A stretch of DNA of 36,324 bases from Bordetella parapertussis (GTDB lineage: Bacteria; Pseudomonadota; Gammaproteobacteria; Burkholderiales; Burkholderiaceae_B). Positions 31,544 to 36,324 of this stretch are shown one piece after another (positions within the stretch are counted from its first letter, which is position 1; each line of letters begins with the position of its first letter). The translations under genes were made by a program, and so were the position numbers. The notes below the pieces were generated by a model that worked only from the letters and a program-made list of their open reading frames with translations, was not told where the DNA came from and did no database searches. Location: contig CAMBFI010000023.1 of the NCBI GenBank assembly GCA_945865935.1, positions 1 to 36,324 of the forward strand, read 5' to 3'.

Positions 31544-32146
31544 ATGAAAAGCTTCTGCATAAAGATCGTCGCGGTCACCGCGATGCTGTTGGGCATCACT
31601 GGCTGCACGTTCGGGGGTGGCGAGGCGCGTGCGCCCCAACAACTCGATCTGGGGGCGGGATCTGTCACGCCTGCAGGGGGCTTGCCCGCGCACCGACCAT
31701 TGTTGATTGCACCGGTTGTGGCTTCGGCCTTGCTCAATGACACGATGGTGATTTGGCGTGTGGGCGAAAGTGGGCAGCCACAGGGTTTCACCACCTATCG
31801 CTGGGTTGCGCCGCCTGCGCAGTTGGTCACACAACGCTTGATGGCGCGTCTGGCGTTGCAAGGTGCTGTGCTTGAGCAGGGTGTTGGTGGGGATGTGCCC
31901 CAATTGCGGCTGAATTTGCAGAGTTTTGAGCAGTTGTTTACGCCGGATGGTAAATCGAGCCAAGGTGTGTTGACGATGCAGGCGGTCCTGCTGCGCGCGA
32001 ACCGCGTCGTCGCGCAAAAGTTGATCGATATTAAAGTGCCGGCCGTGTCGCAGGATGCCTCAGGCGGCGCACAAGCGCTTCGCGTCGCAACGGATCAGGC
32101 GGCTGAACAAGTGGCACAATGGCTGACCCCTTTTCTGAAACCTTAG
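31544..32146 (+). CDS. PqiC/YmbA-like ABC-transport auxiliary lipoprotein
   Basis: A 200-residue lipoprotein with a lipobox LGITGC (Cys21) at the end of a short hydrophobic signal. HRPLLIAPVVASALLNDTMV, RWVAPPAQLVTQRLMARLAL and AAEQVAQWLTPFL follow the ABC-type transport auxiliary (DUF330/PqiC) family. Such lipoproteins sit at the outer membrane and link MCE proteins to it. The gene follows mlaD by 9 bases, so it completes a lipid-transport operon combining Mla-type permease subunits with a Pqi-type lipoprotein. Confidence 0.88.
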   Translation: MKSFCIKIVAVTAMLLGITGCTFGGGEARAPQQLDLGAGSVTPAGGLPAHRPLLIAPVVASALLNDTMVIWRVGESGQPQGFTTYRWVAPPAQLVTQRLMARLALQGAVLEQGVGGDVPQLRLNLQSFEQLFTPDGKSSQGVLTMQAVLLRANRVVAQKLIDIKVPAVSQDASGGAQALRVATDQAAEQVAQWLTPFLKP

Positions 32147-32153
32147 TAGATTT

Positions 32154-32801
32154 ATGCCCGCACACACTGAAACAACCACTTTTGATGGCTTAGCAGGCAT
32201 CATCGACTGCGCGCTCGACTGGCCCGATGGCGCGCCCACCGGTTGGGCGTTGATTTTGCACCCCAATCCTTCACAGGGCGGGACGCGCGATAACAAAGTG
32301 GTAACCACCCTAGCTCGTGCCTGCGTGCAACAGGGCTTGCTCGCGATACGCCCTAATTTCCGTGGAATCGGCACTTCGGGGGGGACGTTTGACCATGGCA
32401 AAGGTGAGCTACTAGATATGGCGGCATTGGTTGAGCAGTTTCGTGTGCGTTATCCCGAGATCGCGGCCAAACCGTGGGTGTTGGGTGGGTTCTCCTTTGG
32501 GACGTCCATTGGTGTGCAGTTGTATGCCAAATGGGAGACATTACAGAAGAACTTGCCGAATATTGTCATTTTGACGGGCTCTGCAGCCCTGCGCTTTCGT
32601 CATAACGAGGTCAAAGCACCTGAAGATGCGCTGGTGATTCACGGAGAAGACGACGAGGTCGTGCCCTTATCGGAAGTGATGGAGTGGGCGCGGCCAATTG
32701 GCATGCCAGTCGTGGTCATCCCCGATGCGGGTCATTTCTTTCATGGCAAGCTGCTCGTCCTAAGACAATTAGTACAGACACGATTAAAGGCATTGCCCTA
32801 G
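32154..32801 (+). CDS. Small alpha/beta hydrolase (COG2945 type)
   Basis: A 215-residue alpha/beta hydrolase. LHPNPSQGGTRDNKVVTTLA is typical of COG2945. The nucleophile elbow is GGFSFGTS (Ser), the acid is in VIHGEDDEVVPL, and the His is in PDAGHFFHG. Its natural ester substrate is unknown. It starts 7 bases after the lipoprotein gene, so it may be the last gene of that operon. The open frame of dacC overlaps its 3' end, but the real dacC start lies after its stop. Confidence 0.9.
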   Translation: MPAHTETTTFDGLAGIIDCALDWPDGAPTGWALILHPNPSQGGTRDNKVVTTLARACVQQGLLAIRPNFRGIGTSGGTFDHGKGELLDMAALVEQFRVRYPEIAAKPWVLGGFSFGTSIGVQLYAKWETLQKNLPNIVILTGSAALRFRHNEVKAPEDALVIHGEDDEVVPLSEVMEWARPIGMPVVVIPDAGHFFHGKLLVLRQLVQTRLKALP

Positions 32802-32857
32802 CGCGCAGAGATGGAATGCCTATAATGAGACTGTTGCGTTGTTTGAAGACCTCAGTC

Positions 32858-34258
32858 ATGTCCGAGTTTTTGTTTTTAGTAGTCCGCAGTGCATTGCGCG
32901 CAAGTGCCTCCAGGCTTGCCGGCGCAGCGAAAGCTATACCGACTGCACTGACATCGACTGCGTGTGCGTCGATTCTTGGCCTGTCGATCGCAATCACTTC
33001 GCCCCAGATTCACGCCCAGAATTCAACGACCCCCACGACCCCCACGACCAAGCCCGCGCCTAAAGGCAAGGGCGAACCAGCCGCCAAGGCAGACCCCGCG
33101 GCAGCCAAGCCAGCGCCCTCCGAAGCGGCGGTATCGGCGAAGACCCCTTCGCCACTGACCCCCGTCCAAGTTGGAGAGATGTCGAGTGTGCCAGTGCCCA
33201 CTATTGCGGCACGTGCCTGGATTACGGTAGATGTCACAAGCGGCCAGGTGGTGGCTTCGTCTAATGCCGATCAAAAAATTGAGCCAGCTTCGCTGACTAA
33301 AATCATGACGGCCTACCTGGCTTTCACAGCGATCAAAGAAAAACGTTTAACGCTCGAGCAGCAAGCGAATGTGTCGACGGTCGCCTGGAAAACGCGCGGC
33401 TCACGCAGTTTCATTGAGCCCCGCAAGCCTGTCACGGTAAATGAACTCATCAAAGGCGTGATTATTCAGTCAGGCAATGACGCATCGGTGGCACTCGCAG
33501 AAACCGTCTCGGGTAGCGAGGCCGCTTTTGTGGACAGCATGAATAAAGAAGCTGCGCGCATGGGCATGGTCAACACTGTGTTCAAGAATGCAACCGGTTT
33601 ACCCGATCCTGAGCACATGACCACCGTACGCGATTTGGCCATCATTGCGCGCCGCATGATCAATGATCATCCAGACTACTTTCCGTACTATTCAATGCGC
33701 GAGTTCACGTACAACAAAATCAAACAGTCCAACCGTAATCGTTTGTTGTGGGCTGACCCGTCAGTTGATGGCATGAAAACAGGCCACACCGACGCCGCGG
33801 GCTATTGTCTGGTTGCCACGGCCAAGCGTGGCGATCGTCGCGTCATCACGGTGCTCGTCGGTTCAGACAGCATGGCCACGCGCGCAGAAGAAAGCCTAAA
33901 AATCCTAAACTGGACCTTCCAGAATTTTGAAACGATCAAGATTTTCGATAAGGCGCATCCGGCCGTTGAAGCGCGTGTCTGGCAAGGCAAGACCGAGGAA
34001 GCCAAACTCGGTGTGTCGAATCCTTTGTGGGTGACCGTGCCACGCGGGCGTGCGGGCGACGTCAAGCCGATTGCCAAGCGTCCTGATCCTTTACTCGCGC
34101 CACTCGGTGCGGGCGAGAAGGTCGGTACGCTCACCCTGATGTTGGATAACAAGCTGTTGCGTTCAGAACCGCTTGAGGTACTTGAGGCGGTCGAACGTGC
34201 CGGTTTTGTGGGACGAACTGTCGACACAGTGAAGTTGTGGTTCCGTAAGTCTGAATAA
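32858..34258 (+). CDS. dacC: D-alanyl-D-alanine carboxypeptidase (penicillin-binding protein 5/6 type)
   Basis: A 466-residue peptidase that removes the terminal D-Ala from peptidoglycan stem peptides. Residues 1-54 are a long signal region ending ITSPQIHAQ, followed by a Thr/Pro/Ala/Lys-rich linker to about 105. The catalytic domain has SLTK (145-148), SGN (205-207) and KTG (307-309). The PBP5 C-terminal domain (PKIVTVPRG-like: LWVTVPRGRAGDVKPIAKRP) follows, then LKLWFRKSE. ATG 32858 is used because TATAAT lies at 32821; ATGs at 32816 and 32825 are alternatives. The released D-Ala is a substrate of the next enzyme. Confidence 0.93.
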   Translation: MSEFLFLVVRSALRASASRLAGAAKAIPTALTSTACASILGLSIAITSPQIHAQNSTTPTTPTTKPAPKGKGEPAAKADPAAAKPAPSEAAVSAKTPSPLTPVQVGEMSSVPVPTIAARAWITVDVTSGQVVASSNADQKIEPASLTKIMTAYLAFTAIKEKRLTLEQQANVSTVAWKTRGSRSFIEPRKPVTVNELIKGVIIQSGNDASVALAETVSGSEAAFVDSMNKEAARMGMVNTVFKNATGLPDPEHMTTVRDLAIIARRMINDHPDYFPYYSMREFTYNKIKQSNRNRLLWADPSVDGMKTGHTDAAGYCLVATAKRGDRRVITVLVGSDSMATRAEESLKILNWTFQNFETIKIFDKAHPAVEARVWQGKTEEAKLGVSNPLWVTVPRGRAGDVKPIAKRPDPLLAPLGAGEKVGTLTLMLDNKLLRSEPLEVLEAVERAGFVGRTVDTVKLWFRKSE

Positions 34259-34296
34259 TTTTTCATCAATCGATCGAACAAGCGAGCAGAACAAAA

Positions 34297-35178
34297 ATGG
34301 TGCAGAACATGTTGATTCAAGGTGTCTCGGGCAATCCAACCGTCTATGTCAACGGCGTCTTTGGTCCGTTATCTGAGGCAAAAATTTCGGTGCTTGATCG
34401 TGGTTTTATTTTTGGTGATGGTATTTACGAGGTCGTGCCGATTTACAAAGGTAAGACCTTCCGCATGGCGCAGCATTTGGCGCGTCTTGAGCGCAGTCTC
34501 GCAAAGTTGCGGATTCAAAATCCAATGACCAAGCAGCAATGGGAGGCCTTGGTTAAAGAGCTGACCGATCGCAACACTGAGCCCACCAGCATGGTCTACA
34601 TCCAGGTGACGCGTGGTGTCGCTAAACGCGATCATGCTTTCCCCGTGCTGCCCGTGGAGCCGACTGTTTTTGCGATGGTGGCACCAATGACCCCACCGAC
34701 TGCGGCGGTCCGCGAGAAAGGCTTAACCTCCGTGAGCATCCCCGATGAGCGCTGGTTACATTGCGATATTAAGTCGGTGTCCTTGCTCGGTAACGTGTTG
34801 GCCAAGCAAGCGGCTGTGGATGCGGGTGTCGACGAGGTCATCCAGTTCCGCGATGGCAACCTCACAGAAGGCGCGTCTTGCAATATCTGGGTGATCAAGC
34901 AGGGCAAACTGATTGCTCCCCTAAAAGACCATCTCGTGCTTGAAGGCATCCGTTATGGCTTGTTGGAAGAGTTGTGCAAAGAAGCCGGTATCCTCTTCGA
35001 ATTGCGCGTCGTCAAGCAAGAGGAAGTGCAGGGTGCAGACGAGATCTTGATGTCTTCTGCAACCCGCGAGGTGTTGGCGATTGTTCAGCTCGACGGCAAG
35101 CCCGTGGGTGCTGGTAAACCTGGTCCGGTCTTCCAGAAACTGCGTGCCGCTTACGATGCACGCATTGCCGCTCTGTAA
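34297..35178 (+). CDS. dat: D-amino-acid aminotransferase (class IV PLP)
   Basis: A 293-residue class IV aminotransferase. VYVNGVFGPLSEAKISVLDR and GFIFGDGIYEVVPIY open the family; the PLP lysine is Lys159 in HCDIKSVSLLG; EGASCNIWVIKQGKLIAP and EILMSSATREVLAIV follow. It interconverts D-alanine and D-glutamate with their 2-oxo acids and often sits beside dacC in betaproteobacteria, which suggests a D-Ala recycling link. ATG 34297 is used, with 34309 also possible. ybeD begins 2 bases after its stop. Confidence 0.92.
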   Translation: MVQNMLIQGVSGNPTVYVNGVFGPLSEAKISVLDRGFIFGDGIYEVVPIYKGKTFRMAQHLARLERSLAKLRIQNPMTKQQWEALVKELTDRNTEPTSMVYIQVTRGVAKRDHAFPVLPVEPTVFAMVAPMTPPTAAVREKGLTSVSIPDERWLHCDIKSVSLLGNVLAKQAAVDAGVDEVIQFRDGNLTEGASCNIWVIKQGKLIAPLKDHLVLEGIRYGLLEELCKEAGILFELRVVKQEEVQGADEILMSSATREVLAIVQLDGKPVGAGKPGPVFQKLRAAYDARIAAL

Positions 35179-35180
35179 TA

Positions 35181-35453
35181 ATGACTGCGCCAACGGAAGA
35201 ATCGCTGATTAAGTATCCGTCTGCGTTTCCCATCAAGGTGATGGGAAAACAGACGCCTGAATTGGCGCAAGTCCTGTCAGATCTGGTGCGCGAATATGAT
35301 CCTGCGTTTGATCCGGCCACAGTTGAAATGCGTCCAAGCAAGGCCGGCAACTACATGGGCTTGACGTTCACCATCAACGCAACTTCGCGCGAGCAACTCG
35401 ACAATCTATATCGCGCGCTGCACGCACACCCGCTGGTTTCGGTGGTGTTGTAG
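35181..35453 (+). CDS. ybeD: YbeD-like DUF493 protein
   Basis: A 90-residue DUF493 protein. [40 protein letters not shown] and the C-terminal HPLVSVVL are family hallmarks. It is a small ACT-like domain protein, conserved between dat/dacC and lipB in many proteobacteria, with a proposed role related to lipoylation or allosteric control that is not established. Its stop overlaps the lipB GTG start by one base. Confidence 0.93.
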   Translation: MTAPTEESLIKYPSAFPIKVMGKQTPELAQVLSDLVREYDPAFDPATVEMRPSKAGNYMGLTFTINATSREQLDNLYRALHAHPLVSVVL

Positions 35454-36085
35454 TGTCGCGGGTGTGGTCACGCCCGTCTGAGTATGAGCCTGTCTGGCGC
35501 GCGATGCGAGATTTCACGCAAGGGCGCACACCAGATACCGCGGACGAGCTGTGGCTAGTCGAACACACTCCGGTCTACACGCTCGGTCAGGCCAGCAAGC
35601 CTGAACACTTACTTAACCCTGGCAAGATTCCGGTCATCCAGACGGATCGTGGAGGACAAGTGACTTATCACGGTCCTGGGCAAGTGATGGTCTATATCTT
35701 GGCAGATCTCAAGCGTTCCGGGCGGTACATCAAGCAGATGGTCAACGAGATCGAAGAATCGGTGATTTTGACTCTCGCGGGTTTCGGAGTACAGCACGCG
35801 TGTCGTAAAGACGGTGCGCCTGGTGTGTATGTGCCCGTCGGCGATACGCTCGCCAAAATTGCGGCGCTGGGTATCAAGGTCCGCAATGGCTGTACGTATC
35901 ACGGCGTCGCGTTAAACGTTGATATGGATTTGACGCCGTTTGAGGGCATTAACCCCTGCGGATATGCGGGATTGCAGACCATCAACATGGTTGATGTGGG
36001 CGCACGTGCCCCTTGGGATGATGTTGCGCAAGCATTAGCCACACAAATCGCTGCCCAATGTGGTTTGCGGCTCACCAGCGGGTAG
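35453..36085 (+). CDS. lipB: Octanoyltransferase
   Basis: A 210-residue LipB, which transfers octanoyl from acyl carrier protein to the lipoyl domains of pyruvate and 2-oxoglutarate dehydrogenases and the glycine cleavage H protein. Motifs are [20 protein letters not shown], the Lys in [15 protein letters not shown] and the catalytic Cys in [14 protein letters not shown] 35453, overlapping the ybeD stop, gives the family-typical N-terminus. lipA follows. Confidence 0.95.
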   Translation: MSRVWSRPSEYEPVWRAMRDFTQGRTPDTADELWLVEHTPVYTLGQASKPEHLLNPGKIPVIQTDRGGQVTYHGPGQVMVYILADLKRSGRYIKQMVNEIEESVILTLAGFGVQHACRKDGAPGVYVPVGDTLAKIAALGIKVRNGCTYHGVALNVDMDLTPFEGINPCGYAGLQTINMVDVGARAPWDDVAQALATQIAAQCGLRLTSG

Positions 36086-36147
36086 AATAGCCTCATCCCT
36101 TTACTCTTAGCGGCGCAACGTTTAGCAGCGAAGCGTCCATGCAATGT

Positions 36148-36324
36148 ATGTCGACACCCTCTGCACCCTCGGCCCCTACTGATACGACTGCTGCGCCCTA
36201 CGACGCGACGCAAAAGCAAAAGGCGCAAGCCAAGACTTCTCGTATCCCGATCAAGGTGATTGCGGCGGAACGTTTAAAGAAACCAGAGTGGATTCGTGTG
36301 AAGGCGGCACCGGCCGGCTCCCGT
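36148..36324 (+). CDS. lipA: Lipoyl synthase, N-terminal part (cut by window edge)
   Basis: 59 codons from ATG 36148 to the right edge; ATG 36139 is an alternative. After an Ala/Thr/Ser-rich leader, [20 protein letters not shown] is the conserved lead-in to the radical-SAM domain of LipA, which inserts two sulfurs into the octanoyl chain. The cysteine clusters are outside the window. Position directly after lipB supports the call. Confidence 0.88.
   Translation, partial: MSTPSAPSAPTDTTAAPYDATQKQKAQAKTSRIPIKVIAAERLKKPEWIRVKAAPAGSR

Noticed and set aside
32684-32857. Long N-terminal extension of dacC into the alpha/beta hydrolase gene
   Set aside because: The extension overlaps the hydrolase in another frame and lacks a signal-peptide character; starts at or after 32816 fit better.
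33010-33237. Gly/Val-rich minus-strand frame inside dacC
   Set aside because: It is the antisense of the Thr/Pro/Ala-rich linker; the composition explains it.

Overview
The window looks like chromosomal DNA of a betaproteobacterium in the Burkholderiales, most likely an Alcaligenaceae-type genome. The reasons are moderately GC-rich coding DNA, three orphan Bug/TctC-type periplasmic receptors, an MlaE protein with an N-terminal STAS-like extension, and the housekeeping strings waaC-waaA, coaX-birA and dacC-dat-ybeD-lipB-lipA. No rRNA, tRNA or CRISPR array was seen. Both window ends cut genes: an IS3-type orfA on the left and lipA on the right.

Positions 1-7560 form a scarred accessory region. 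An IS3-family orfA lies at the left edge, and the IS end abuts a 5'-truncated polytopic membrane protein. A low-GC FkbM-like methyltransferase gene follows. It is bracketed by a decayed fragment (1181-1275) and the intact copy (2651-3670) of a MetX-like hydrolase. Then come a HigB-like toxin stub with an intact antitoxin, rfbB, an orphan PIN-type antitoxin with a 6-codon toxin stub, a leucine-rich-repeat protein kinase, and a truncated HigA-like antitoxin.

Positions 7561-14817 look like a catabolic cluster around an IclR regulator. It encodes a LigI-like amidohydrolase, an HpcH/HpaI aldolase, an Asp/Glu racemase or maleate-isomerase-like enzyme, a carboxymuconolactone-decarboxylase-family protein, a six-Asp-box propeller and two Bug receptors. 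This suggests breakdown of an aromatic-derived oxo-dicarboxylate, but the substrate is not readable from sequence. Positions 14864-22330 hold a LysE-type exporter, an enoyl-CoA hydratase, a third Bug receptor, an intact higBA, and an acyl-CoA cluster (class III CoA-transferase, FadR-type GntR regulator, crotonase-family protein, TauE/SafE permease).

Positions 22351-26934 return to envelope genes: rfbD, an intact PIN toxin-antitoxin pair, waaC and waaA. The rest is housekeeping: coaX-birA (minus strand), and on the plus strand an Mla-type lipid transport operon with a PqiC-like lipoprotein, a small hydrolase, dacC, a D-amino-acid aminotransferase, ybeD, lipB and lipA.

The most notable signal is a set of five toxin-antitoxin loci in different stages of decay. 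Three of them share a 21-bp TTGTAW-N9-TWACAA dyad that overlaps the predicted -10 box just upstream of the start codon. The two PIN-type loci each lie directly beside one of the two separated dTDP-rhamnose genes.
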